Of a stretch of DNA of 10,327 nt, positions 1 through 6,415 are shown piece by piece; position 1 is the first letter of the stretch, and every line of letters begins with the position of its first letter. Source of the DNA: Gemmatimonadota bacterium (GTDB lineage: Bacteria > Gemmatimonadota > Gemmatimonadetes > Palauibacterales > Palauibacteraceae); the NCBI GenBank assembly GCA_030598525.1, contig JAUVPT010000041.1, positions 1 to 10,327 of the forward strand. Direction: 5' to 3'. The notes under the pieces are model-generated. The model was given only the letters and a program-made list of their open reading frames with translations, searched no databases and was not told the DNA's origin. The position numbers were made by a program, and so were the translations under genes.

Positions 1-580
1 ACCCGGACGCAGGCATCCTCCGGAGGCCCTCCATATCGATGCTCCGGTTCGACTGCAGCATGTCCGAGAAGATGTACAGCGTGGTCTCGCGTCCGCGCGC
101 GGCCTGAAGATCGGCGCCCACATCGTGCAGGGTCGACAGGATATCCGTCCCGTCGATGTTGCCCCGGCCCGTGGTGTCCGTGAACACCACGAGATAGTCC
201 TGCGCATCCCTCAGGAAGCGGGCCCGCGTGACCGAATCCCGTGTCATGGCCTGCTCGGTAAATTGCCGCTGTGGGATGGTCTCGGACCAGCGCTGGGCCT
301 GTTCTTCGAGAGAGAGTTGGAGGAGCTGGTGGGCCGCAATGCGGTCCCCATGATCCAGCTTCCTGATGCGGTCGTTCGTGAGTTGTCTCGCCAACTCGAG
401 TTGGTGGTGCGAAATACTCGTCGAGCGGTCGTAGACAAAGACGACGAGCTGGGGAGTCGATCGCTTGACGACGCCTCCTTCTCCTTCGCCGCCCGCGGCG
501 TTTCCCTCCTGTGTGCCGCAGCCCGCGAGCGTCACCGCGCTGAGTAGCGACAGGAGCAGCCGCGTCTTTCGTATCACCAT
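1..580 (-). CDS. VWA-like lipoprotein, partial (C-terminus beyond the left edge)
   Basis: The minus-strand frame stays open from an ATG at 580 to the window edge, giving 193 codons of a longer protein. Residues 1-21 form a lipoprotein signal: basic MVIRKTR, a leucine-rich core, then the lipobox LAGC with Cys21 as the lipidation site. A Gly/Glu-rich linker (about 22-36) follows. Next comes a Rossmann-like VWA start: a hydrophobic strand (QLVVFVY), then the MIDAS (metal-binding) motif DRSTS at residues 51-55 (D-x-S-x-S). A later strand ends in FSDM, whose Asp173 fits the third MIDAS position. The product should be a lipid-anchored envelope protein that binds a divalent cation and a protein partner; the partner is unknown. 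AAGAGG lies 7 nt before the ATG. A GTG at 577 would give a 4-bp overlap instead of 7 bp with the stop of the upstream membrane-protein gene. Translational coupling suggests the two work together. The VWA assignment rests on motifs only. Confidence 0.75.
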   Translation of the reverse strand, partial: MVIRKTRLLLSLLSAVTLAGCGTQEGNAAGGEGEGGVVKRSTPQLVVFVYDRSTSISHHQLELARQLTNDRIRKLDHGDRIAAHQLLQLSLEEQAQRWSETIPQRQFTEQAMTRDSVTRARFLRDAQDYLVVFTDTTGRGNIDGTDILSTLHDVGADLQAARGRETTLYIFSDMLQSNRSIDMEGLRRMPASG

Positions 581-2373
581 GCCGTCGCCTCTTCAGTAAA
601 CCTGGCCCGGGTCTTCTCGAAGCTGTCCTGCAGGTCCCGCCGTTCCGCCTCGTAGTCTTCGGGGTCGCGCATCAGCAGATTGCGCGTATCCCGCTCTTCC
701 ACGACGAGCTTGAGCTCGACCGGTGCGGCGAACGCCTTGATCTCCCTCGCGTCCAGGCCCCGCAGTCGACCGTTCTCCGCCCGGTAGGCAACGACCGTCG
801 CTTCGAGCTGGCTCGCCAGCGCGGGCGCCTCCCGCAGGGGCGTCTCTGAAAGTAAGCTCGCCAGTTCGCGAATGGTACGCACGGCGTCTCCCATTGCGTC
901 GGCGACCCGTTGCTGTGTCGCGTCACCGAGATTCACCAGTTCGCGCCTCTGACGCTCGAACGGAGTGTCGTTGAACCGATCCCGCCGTCGGTCCAGCATG
1001 TGGAAGTAGGCGGCCGATATCGCGACCAGGATCAGCGTGGTGTTGAGCAGCAGAATCGGGAAGCTCAGGCCGCTCATCGAAGCAGCGTACTCCCGCTGCT
1101 CTTTGGCCAGGGCCTCCAGGTCGTCCGCCCGGTTCGCCTGCTCGTTCGCGGCGACCAGATTGCCGTCCACCCGCAACCAACTGGCTGTGCGGCGAAGCTC
1201 CTCGATCTTGGCACTGTCCTGGGCGAAGCGATCCACTGCGACCTCGCCCAGCGTGACGCGCGCCTCGAAGAGGACTCCGATAACGAGAGCGAGGCCGATC
1301 CCCGACAGCACCATCGGCACGATGAACTCACCGGCCGACCGCTTGCCCAGGGTCTCGCCCGTGCGGCGCGCTGACTGATGCATCATGAGCGACCGGAGAG
1401 AGTGTCCGAAGAAGTGGGCGAGCACGCACAGGAAGGTGACCACACCAGCCGCCAGCAGGGCGGCGTCAGGCCTGAGGATGAACTGGGATGCCACCCGCAC
1501 ACCTCCGGCAAACCATCCCTCGCTCGTCTCGGCGACGTATCGCAACTGCTGCTCGGTCAGCGGATCGCGTGGCAGAAGAGCACCGAATACCGGTGCGTTC
1601 GCCAGGAACTCCACGACTCCCAGAAAGCCGATGGCCAGCGCGTACCAGTGCGTCTTGAACTGGCGAGTCTCCGGCTGGACCTCCTGCCCGCGGGTCTCCT
1701 CCTCCAACGTGCTCTCCACCACCGTGCGGTTCATGTCCCATCTCTTCTTGAGACGAAACAGTTCGCTCGTGACACGGCCGAAACGATCGTTGTCCAGGGA
1801 AATGCCGGCCAGGGTCCGCGTGATGCGACCCTCCAACTCGGCGACCACCGAGTTCAGGCGCGAGCGCTCTCGAGCCTGCCAGTTCCGGAACAAGGCGACC
1901 GCGCGATCACGCAGTTCTGCTTCCGACTCGGCGCGCCCCTCGGTCTGCACGTCGGGGAGGTCCGCATCGGCGTCCCGCACAGCCATCTCGACGGCGGCTT
2001 TCCGCAGGAGGCGAACGCTGAGCCCCACGTTCTCTTCCAGGGCAGCCGCTGCCGTCTCAGGAATCGCTCCAGGGTCCGGCGCCGACGGCTCCGGTGCGGG
2101 GACCTCAACTTCGGTGGCGGGTGGAGGGGCCGGCTCGACAGTATCGGTGGCGTCCCACACAGAGTCGGAAGAACCCACCGGCTCAGGGGTCCACAACGGT
2201 TCGTCGGGTTCCGGCGCGGCGGCATCTCTCACCCGGTCGAGCCAGGTGGGATGCTCCGTCGAGGCCTCGTCACCCGTGGAGCTGTCTCCATCGGTCGACG
2301 GCTCCGTGTCCGGCTCGAAGGCAGCGGCTTTCGCCTCACGGTTTCGTGCGCTCATCTTCCCCTTCTCATCCAT
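574..2373 (-). CDS. Four-pass membrane protein with disordered N-terminus and coiled-coil segments, unknown function
   Basis: I do not recognise a named family for this 599-residue protein. Residues 1-110 are rich in Pro, Glu, Asp, Ser and Thr and look disordered. Residues 110-240 are charged and helical, with coiled-coil character. Four hydrophobic spans follow at about 243-266, 303-325, 350-370 and 436-458. Between spans 3 and 4 is a charged helical loop (about 375-432). The C-terminal 140 residues are helical and highly charged, with no Cys or obvious catalytic motif. With four spans both termini would lie on the same side, probably the cytoplasm, leaving the 375-432 loop outside. A scaffold or sensor role is inference. 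The stop overlaps the start of the VWA lipoprotein by 7 bp, so the two are probably one operon. The ATG at 2373 has GGAAGG about 10 nt upstream. An in-frame ATG at 2355 (MSARN) preceded by GAGAAGGGG is an alternative start. Confidence 0.85.
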   Translation of the reverse strand: MDEKGKMSARNREAKAAAFEPDTEPSTDGDSSTGDEASTEHPTWLDRVRDAAAPEPDEPLWTPEPVGSSDSVWDATDTVEPAPPPATEVEVPAPEPSAPDPGAIPETAAAALEENVGLSVRLLRKAAVEMAVRDADADLPDVQTEGRAESEAELRDRAVALFRNWQARERSRLNSVVAELEGRITRTLAGISLDNDRFGRVTSELFRLKKRWDMNRTVVESTLEEETRGQEVQPETRQFKTHWYALAIGFLGVVEFLANAPVFGALLPRDPLTEQQLRYVAETSEGWFAGGVRVASQFILRPDAALLAAGVVTFLCVLAHFFGHSLRSLMMHQSARRTGETLGKRSAGEFIVPMVLSGIGLALVIGVLFEARVTLGEVAVDRFAQDSAKIEELRRTASWLRVDGNLVAANEQANRADDLEALAKEQREYAASMSGLSFPILLLNTTLILVAISAAYFHMLDRRRDRFNDTPFERQRRELVNLGDATQQRVADAMGDAVRTIRELASLLSETPLREAPALASQLEATVVAYRAENGRLRGLDAREIKAFAAPVELKLVVEERDTRNLLMRDPEDYEAERRDLQDSFEKTRARFTEEATAW

Positions 2374-2683
2374 TGCGTCTTCGCCTTCCGCGAGTCAGCG
2401 CCCCAGGGATCGGACCACCGGCCAAGGGTCCTTCTGCGAGCCGCTCCGCCGCGGTACTCCACGGACTGTCGGATTCGGCAAGAACGCGGCCACCGGATCA
2501 GTTCCGGTCTCAATCCCCGCAATCAGTTGTGTCTGCTTCACATACAACGCACACGCGTCCGGTTCGGCCACGCGGCGACATGCGACAATTTACGCGCTTC
2601 GTGAATCGATTCCCGACCGGGACGGAGACCGATCCTCCCGTCAGTATCGATAACATGAGACAGTGCCGCGAGCAACGAGAAGT
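2374..2683. other. Non-coding stretch upstream of the membrane-protein operon
   Basis: This 310-bp stretch lies between the start of the membrane-protein gene and the stop of the 74-residue gene, both on the minus strand. I see no convincing gene; plus-strand open frames crossing it continue through the membrane-protein gene as antisense frames. It holds small dyads: ACCGGA-TCAGT-TCCGGT at 2492-2508, the 10-bp palindrome GAATCGATTC at 2603-2612, and an imperfect hairpin GACGGAG/CTCCCGTC at 2621-2642. None has a T-tract, so none is a clear terminator. The promoter for the minus-strand operon is probably here, but no good -35/-10 pair stands out. Confidence 0.5.
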
Positions 2684-2908
2684 CTAGTACATCCGCTCCC
2701 TGTGGATTTCCCGTGCCATGGCTCGGGCAGCCTCGGCCAGCGTCTTCTCGACTTCCAGAAGCGCCCGCTCGAGAACCGCGTCCACCTCGTTCTCCGAGGC
2801 CAGCGTCATCGCGGCGTGCTCGGCGTAGTCCACGATGTCGTCCACGCGGTTGCGAACGTCGTTCTTGATCGCGTGGAGCAGAGCCTCGGTCGCCTCACTG
2901 TACTGCAT
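2684..2908 (-). CDS. Small helical hypothetical protein, 74 residues
   Basis: This short protein begins MQYSEATEALL and ends in REIHRERMY. It has no recognised domain, no signal peptide, no membrane span and no Cys. It is predicted to be almost entirely alpha-helical, with alternating acidic, basic and Ala/Leu positions (for example about 41-68), so it could form a helical hairpin or oligomer. The start at 2908 is chosen because AAAGGAG sits 8 nt upstream (2917-2923). A second ATG at 2926, six codons earlier, also has a purine-rich site (AGGGAG) and would add MKGAEA. The same frame stays open back to about 3196, but that part is rich in Cys and Pro and unlike the rest, so it is not taken as coding. 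It is separated by 310 bp from the next minus-strand gene, so it is probably its own transcription unit. Function is unknown. Confidence 0.62.
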   Translation of the reverse strand: MQYSEATEALLHAIKNDVRNRVDDIVDYAEHAAMTLASENEVDAVLERALLEVEKTLAEAARAMAREIHRERMY

Positions 2909-2916
2909 GGCTTCCG

Positions 2917-2923
2917 CTCCTTT
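2917..2923 (-). promoter_or_regulatory. Ribosome binding site deciding the 2908 start
   Basis: On the minus strand the sequence is AAAGGAG, 8 nt before the ATG at 2908. It is a near-consensus Shine-Dalgarno site and favours 2908 over the longer alternatives. Confidence 0.55.
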
Positions 2924-2933
2924 CATGAGTTCT

Positions 2934-2949
2934 CCCTGACTTTTCAGGG
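2934..2949 (-). promoter_or_regulatory. Leader hairpin upstream of the 74-residue gene
   Basis: A perfect inverted repeat, CCCTGA-AAAG-TCAGGG read on the minus strand, has a 6-bp stem and a 4-nt loop. Its 3' arm overlaps the AGGGAG that would serve the alternative ATG at 2926. In the transcript it could therefore hide that ribosome site and leave AAAGGAG before 2908 free. The fold is seen in the sequence; a regulatory role is inference. Confidence 0.3.
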
Positions 2950-3194
2950 CAAGGCGGTTGCCATTCGCGGCACTGGAGGCGGTACGCGATCGTATCAGGC
3001 AGGAAACAAACACTTTAGGCGACTCGAAACAGGCGCCCGGGAACGTGATCGGGGCCGCAGGCGGGTTTTCGAGGTGGCAAAACGCAAAGACGATCCGCAA
3101 AAGGTGCGTGCAGGTCGGCGTTGACTCGACGTTGATGCCGGGAACCCAGCATGTACAGGCGTTCGGACCCGTGCCGGCGAAATGGAACAACTCC

Positions 3195-3662
3195 ATGTCG
3201 TTGACGCCTGGACGCCGGGCGATCCGCCCGGGAGCGATCCCGCCGATCGGCCGGAGAGGCTTCGTACTGGTGGTTGTCCTCGTCCTGCTCGTCGCCCTGT
3301 ACCTGGGCGCGACCGGGATCTTCCTGGCGGCGCGGGCCGAGCTGCGAATCGGTATCAGCCATGCGGCGTCCAGCCGGGCGTTCTACCTGGCGGAATCAGG
3401 GTTGACCACCTGGTTGGCCTCCAGCGTTCAACCCTCGGCAGCAGAGTATACGATCGGGGGAGAAACCGTCACCGTTCTCGCCACCATGCTGCTCCGGGTT
3501 GACTCGGTGACCGTGGTGTACAGGCTCACCGCGCGCGCGACTCTGGGAGGCGGATACGCCAGCGATCCAGGCACAGCGAGTCGCGAGACCAGCGTGTTGG
3601 GCATGCGGATACGGTCTGATCCGGTCCGCGCGATCAACCGCACGTGGAGTGAGGTCTTTTAG
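3195..3662 (+). CDS. Type IV pilin-like minor pilin (PilX/GspK type)
   Basis: The protein has 155 residues from the chosen ATG. A short basic leader ends in GRRG and is followed by a hydrophobic helix FVLVVVLVLLVALYLG (residues 23-38), the layout of a class III prepilin cut after Gly22 by a PilD-type peptidase. Position +5 after the cut is Val, not the Glu of major pilins, as in PilX/GspK-type minor pilins. The following helix (SSRAFYLAESGL, 59-70) is typical of PilX-like proteins. The rest looks like a small beta-rich head ending in WSEVF. The likely role is a low-abundance pilus or pseudopilus component at the inner membrane. No other pilus gene is in the window. The start is uncertain: the site before 3195 is weak (GGAAC about 7 nt upstream), and in-frame GTG 3171 and ATG 3135 are possible. 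The frame upstream of 3135 does not look like coding sequence. Confidence 0.75.
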   Translation: MSLTPGRRAIRPGAIPPIGRRGFVLVVVLVLLVALYLGATGIFLAARAELRIGISHAASSRAFYLAESGLTTWLASSVQPSAAEYTIGGETVTVLATMLLRVDSVTVVYRLTARATLGGGYASDPGTASRETSVLGMRIRSDPVRAINRTWSEVF

Positions 3663-3673
3663 GAGCGGGTCCC

Positions 3674-3686
3674 GCCTCAGCGAGGC
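3674..3686. terminator. Small dyad at the convergent gene ends
   Basis: GCCTC-AGC-GAGGC is a 5-bp stem with a 3-nt loop that covers the TGA of the hydrolase gene (3677-3679). It lies 11 bp past the stop of the pilin gene and is preceded by GCGGG-T-CCCGC at 3665-3675. The two could help end transcription of the convergent genes. There is no T-tract, so this is a weak call. Confidence 0.2.
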
Positions 3687-4531
3687 AGGTGTCGAACGAG
3701 CAGCTCGAGCACACCGTCAGGGTTCTCCATGTTGAGCCAGTGCCCGCCTTCGAGATCGATCAGTCGAACACACTCGCCGTCGGCTTCCAGGCGACCGATG
3801 CGGGCCGCGGAAGCGTCGTCCATGATCGAGCCCCGGGACGCCCGGACGAAGATCACCTCCCGACCGGGGACCGACGGTTCCACAACCGACCACAGGTCTT
3901 CCCGGTAGAAGTCTTCGAGGAGCAGGTCGAGCGCCGCCAGGTCGTTCTTCCACCGATACCCGTCCGGGCGCCGGACCAGGTTCGTGGCCGTCCATTCAGC
4001 GATGTGCACGTTGAAGCCGGCAGCCTGTACCGCCGTAACCACCTCACCCCGCTCGTCAAATCGCTCGGGAAGTCGGGCAAGGAGAGCCAGGAGGCGATTC
4101 GCACCGGCCTCCGTCCGCCCGGCGGAGGGAGTGCTGTCCAACACCCACACCTGTCTCAGGCCCGGGCCGGCGGCGCGGGCCGCCGCGAGGGCGACCTTGC
4201 CTCCGAAGGAATGGCCGGCGATCACCGTCTCACTGACCTGGAGGTGTAGACCCAGGGAGTTCACATCGCTCGCACTGGCGGCCACGGTGTGAGGCGGAGC
4301 GAGTCCCTGGCTGTCGCCATGCAGCCTGAGATCCACCAGGACCACGCCCCAGTCGGGTCGCGCTTCCACCACGCCCCGGCCGATGGACGCCCAGTTCCGA
4401 CCCGCCCCCAGGAAGCCGTGCAGGAACAGGACCCAGCGGTCCGGGAGCCTCCCTGGAGCGTGGATCCGCCGATGCGCAAGAACGACCGACCGTTCACCAG
4501 TGGATCGGCTTTCGGGCAGGTGTGCCTTCAC
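3677..4531 (-). CDS. Alpha/beta-hydrolase, YbfF/ABHD11-type esterase
   Basis: This 284-residue protein has the alpha/beta-hydrolase fold. HGFLG (residues 38-42) is the oxyanion-hole loop after the first core strand, GHSFGG has the nucleophile Ser108, and GGHW carries the catalytic His264. LDSTP has Asp132, 24 residues after the Ser. From memory, YbfF-type esterases take their acid at this position, so the triad appears complete. It should be a cytoplasmic ester or thioester hydrolase; the substrate cannot be read from sequence. The start codon is GTG at 4531, and GTGA overlaps the stop of the upstream glycosyltransferase by 4 bp. No Shine-Dalgarno site precedes it (the upstream bases are GC-rich without a purine run), which suggests termination-reinitiation coupling. 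The pairing hints that the hydrolase could act on a lipid or acylated glycan linked to the glycosyltransferase product, but this is inference. Family call is firm, exact activity is not. Confidence 0.9.
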   Translation of the reverse strand: MKAHLPESRSTGERSVVLAHRRIHAPGRLPDRWVLFLHGFLGAGRNWASIGRGVVEARPDWGVVLVDLRLHGDSQGLAPPHTVAASASDVNSLGLHLQVSETVIAGHSFGGKVALAAARAAGPGLRQVWVLDSTPSAGRTEAGANRLLALLARLPERFDERGEVVTAVQAAGFNVHIAEWTATNLVRRPDGYRWKNDLAALDLLLEDFYREDLWSVVEPSVPGREVIFVRASRGSIMDDASAARIGRLEADGECVRLIDLEGGHWLNMENPDGVLELLVRHLPR

Positions 4532-5673
4532 GGTACGGACGGGCCCGGGCTGGCAGGCCCTCTGCGCGACACGGCTGAGCGCAGGGCGGCCGCGTACGCG
4601 CGCTCGGTGAGATCGAGCATCCGTTGCACGGAGAAGGACTGCGCTACGTGACGGCGACCGATTTCTCCCAGTCGACGTCGCAACTCCCGATCCGCGAGCA
4701 GCGCAGAAATTGCTTTCGCGAGGGCGTCTGGATCGTCGGGCGGGACCACGAATCCGGTTTCACCGTGCACGACGGCCTCGGGAATCCCTCCCACTTCCGT
4801 GCTGACGACGGGCAGGGCCACCGCACCGGCCTGCAGCACCGACTGAGGTACTCCCTCGTTCCGCAGGGACGGCTGGCAGAAGATGTCGAACCCGGGGAGT
4901 ACGGTCGGTATGTCCTCACGGAGGCCGGCGAACCGGACCGAAGCCTCGATCCCCAACCGTCCTGCCAGGGCTTCGAGATTCGCGCGCTCGGGGCCATCAC
5001 CGACGACGACCAGGGAGCACTTGGGGTACGATTCGAGGATCCCGGGAAGCGCCCGGAACAGAACGGCGTGGCCCTTGTCCTGCCTGAGGTAGGCGACGAC
5101 ACCGATGACCGGTCCCTCGGCGGCGACCCCGAGGGAATGACGCGCCTCAGCCCTGTTTCCGGAATGCGGGTGGAATCGCTCCAGGTCGACTCCGGTCGGA
5201 ATCGACGTTGAGCGCTCAAGGGGTACGAGCCCCGATTCCGCGAGTTCACCGCGCACCGACTCCCCGGTAGTGATCACGAAGTCGGCCTGGCCGTAGAGGA
5301 ACCTGTGAAGCGGGCCCGGTTTGACTCGCACCGAGATGTGGCGGCTTCGGACCAGCGCCCCCGCACGCGGCCCCAGGCGTCGCGCGAAGGCCGCCGTCCA
5401 GCTGTCGGCCGAACTGTGCGAGTTCACCACGTCCGGCTGCAGGCGCCGCACCCATGACGTGAGGGCCCGGACATTGATCGGCAGAAGAGAGCGCCGGAAC
5501 GACATGGGGACGACCTCGAGTCCCGCTTCCGCGGCGCGGCCCGCCAGGGCCCCACCGGGAGGCGTGGCAATCCACACGTCATGCCCCCGGTCGCGCATCC
5601 CGAGACTCTCGGCCAGCACCCGGCGCTCCTGCCCCCCCATGACCACTGACGATTCTGTGTGTACGATGCGCAC
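4528..5673 (-). CDS. GT4-family glycosyltransferase (GT-B fold)
   Basis: This 381-residue protein transfers a sugar from a nucleotide-sugar donor, probably in envelope polysaccharide or glycolipid synthesis on the cytoplasmic face. The N-terminal acceptor domain starts VRIVHTESS with the Gly-rich loop VMGGQERRV (10-19). The linker has IPTGVDLERF (158-167). The C-terminal donor domain has RQDKG (197-201), VVGDGPE (223-229), and NEGVPQSVLQA (272-282). The usual E-x7-E motif reads Glu273...Gln281, with Gln at the second position. VGGIPEAV and GFVVPPDD follow in normal order, and the length is typical. GTG at 5673 is chosen because it gives the standard start and has GGAA 6 nt upstream. A TTG at 5685 would add four residues but has no ribosome site. 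It ends in a 4-bp overlap with the hydrolase gene, so the two form an operon, with the promoter in the divergent region before lemA. Donor and acceptor cannot be told from sequence. Confidence 0.92.
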   Translation of the reverse strand: MRIVHTESSVVMGGQERRVLAESLGMRDRGHDVWIATPPGGALAGRAAEAGLEVVPMSFRRSLLPINVRALTSWVRRLQPDVVNSHSSADSWTAAFARRLGPRAGALVRSRHISVRVKPGPLHRFLYGQADFVITTGESVRGELAESGLVPLERSTSIPTGVDLERFHPHSGNRAEARHSLGVAAEGPVIGVVAYLRQDKGHAVLFRALPGILESYPKCSLVVVGDGPERANLEALAGRLGIEASVRFAGLREDIPTVLPGFDIFCQPSLRNEGVPQSVLQAGAVALPVVSTEVGGIPEAVVHGETGFVVPPDDPDALAKAISALLADRELRRRLGEIGRRHVAQSFSVQRMLDLTERAYAAALRSAVSRRGPASPGPSVP

Positions 5674-5759
5674 GCGCGATTCCAATCAATTGCGAGACCG
5701 AGACAGGGAACGTTGACATCCGAGGTTGCGACACACAATGCTCGATCCCGGCTGATTGC

Positions 5760-5781
5760 CCCGTCCGCTTGTCACGACGGG
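5760..5781. promoter_or_regulatory. Dyad around the lemA -35 region
   Basis: CCCGTC (5760-5765) and GACGGG (5776-5781) form a perfect 6-bp inverted repeat with a 10-nt centre. The centre contains the proposed -35 hexamer (5769-5774). This is the layout of an operator, but no regulator is encoded nearby and chance cannot be excluded in GC-rich DNA. Confidence 0.25.
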
Positions 5782-5798
5782 ACGGAGTCGAGTATTCT
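5769..5798 (+). promoter_or_regulatory. Putative sigma70-type promoter of the lemA operon
   Basis: TTGTCA (5769-5774) and TATTCT (5793-5798) are 18 bp apart and match the -35 and -10 consensus at 5/6 and 4/6 positions. A start near 5805 would leave a leader of about 40 nt before the lemA start. A 10-bp palindrome TTGTCGACAA (5802-5811) lies at the predicted transcription start. A second -35-like TTGACA at 5713-5718 has only a poor CACAAT 15 bp away. Confidence 0.42.
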
Positions 5799-5834
5799 GG
5801 CTTGTCGACAAACGTCTCCTCGACCCCCGGACCC

Positions 5835-5839
5835 GGAGG
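5835..5839 (+). promoter_or_regulatory. Ribosome binding site deciding the lemA start
   Basis: GGAGG lies 5 nt before TTG 5845. It shows that translation starts at this TTG and not at the upstream ATG of the open frame (5659). Confidence 0.7.
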
Positions 5840-5844
5840 GTGCC

Positions 5845-6405
5845 TTGACCTGGTTTCTGATTCTCCTCGCGATCATCGCCATCATCGGCGTCACGATCTA
5901 CAACTCGCTCGTGAAGATGCGCACTCAGGCGCGGGGCGCGTGGGCCGATATCGACGTTCAACTCAAGCGTCGGTGGGACCTGATCCCGAACCTGGTGGAG
6001 ACCGTGAAGGGCTACGCCAGCCACGAGAAGGACACTCTCGAGGCCGTGATCAACGCGCGAAACCGGGCCATGTCGGCATCCGGACCGGCAGACAAGGCTC
6101 AGGCCGAAAACATGTTGAGCGGGGCGCTCAAGTCCCTGTTCGCGCTGTCCGAGGCCTATCCCCAGCTCCGCGCCGTCGAGAGCTTCACCAGCCTGCAGGG
6201 CACGCTCGGGGAGATCGAGGACGCGGTGCAGAACGCCCGGCGGTACTACAACGCGGTCGTGCGAGACTACAACATCAAGGTCGAGCAGTTTCCGTCCGTG
6301 CTGGTGGCAAATGCGTTCCGCTTCCAGAAGGAAGAGTTCTTCGAGCTCGACGAAGAGGCGCAGCGAGACGCTCCGAAGGTCAGCTTCGGCGACAGCGGGG
6401 CCTGA
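5845..6405 (+). CDS. lemA: LemA family membrane-anchored protein
   Basis: The product has 186 residues, the usual LemA length. An N-terminal hydrophobic anchor (about residues 2-20) is followed by a soluble helical domain with the family's hallmarks: LKRRWDLIPNLVETVKGYASHE and INARNRA in the first helices, YPQLRAVESF in the middle, and RRYYNAVVRDYN near the end. LemA proteins have a short N-terminal anchor and a long helical bundle whose biochemical role is still unclear. The gene begins with TTG at 5845, set by GGAGG 5 nt upstream; the open frame extends back to 5659 but that part does not resemble LemA. A DUF2207 membrane protein starts 10 bp after its stop. This pair is a recurring neighbourhood in many bacteria and suggests joint action in the envelope. 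Transcription probably starts at the promoter near 5769-5798. Confidence 0.95.
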   Translation: MTWFLILLAIIAIIGVTIYNSLVKMRTQARGAWADIDVQLKRRWDLIPNLVETVKGYASHEKDTLEAVINARNRAMSASGPADKAQAENMLSGALKSLFALSEAYPQLRAVESFTSLQGTLGEIEDAVQNARRYYNAVVRDYNIKVEQFPSVLVANAFRFQKEEFFELDEEAQRDAPKVSFGDSGA

Positions 6406-6415
6406 TCCGGGGGAT

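Larger units (their letters stand above)
2909..3194. other. Divergent intergenic region between the 74-residue gene and the pilin gene
   Basis: About 286 bp separate the two divergent starts, so promoters for both should lie here. The stretch around 3001-3020 (aaacaaacacttta) is richer in A and T than its surroundings, as expected near a promoter, but I could not find a well-spaced -35/-10 pair on either strand. The leader hairpin at 2934-2949 is the only clear structure. Confidence 0.4.

Noticed and set aside
1378..2653. Two long overlapping plus-strand open frames (over 400 codons each) opposite the membrane-protein gene
   Set aside because: Their products are rich in Arg, Ser and Pro with no domain, and they arise from GC-rich codon bias opposite a protein with clear membrane spans.
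3070..3150. Possible c-di-GMP (GEMM-I) riboswitch before the pilin gene, from ACGCAAAG at 3082-3089
   Set aside because: Only that short string matches. The first GNRA-capped stem and the following paired segments of the GEMM consensus could not be laid out. An Infernal search with RF01051 would settle it.
2909..3196. N-terminal extension of the 74-residue protein to 170 residues
   Set aside because: The extra part is Cys- and Pro-rich, unlike the helical body, and lies in a divergent promoter region; two internal starts have ribosome sites.
5659..5844. 62-residue upstream extension of LemA
   Set aside because: It covers the divergent promoter region, does not resemble LemA, and TTG 5845 has an excellent ribosome site.
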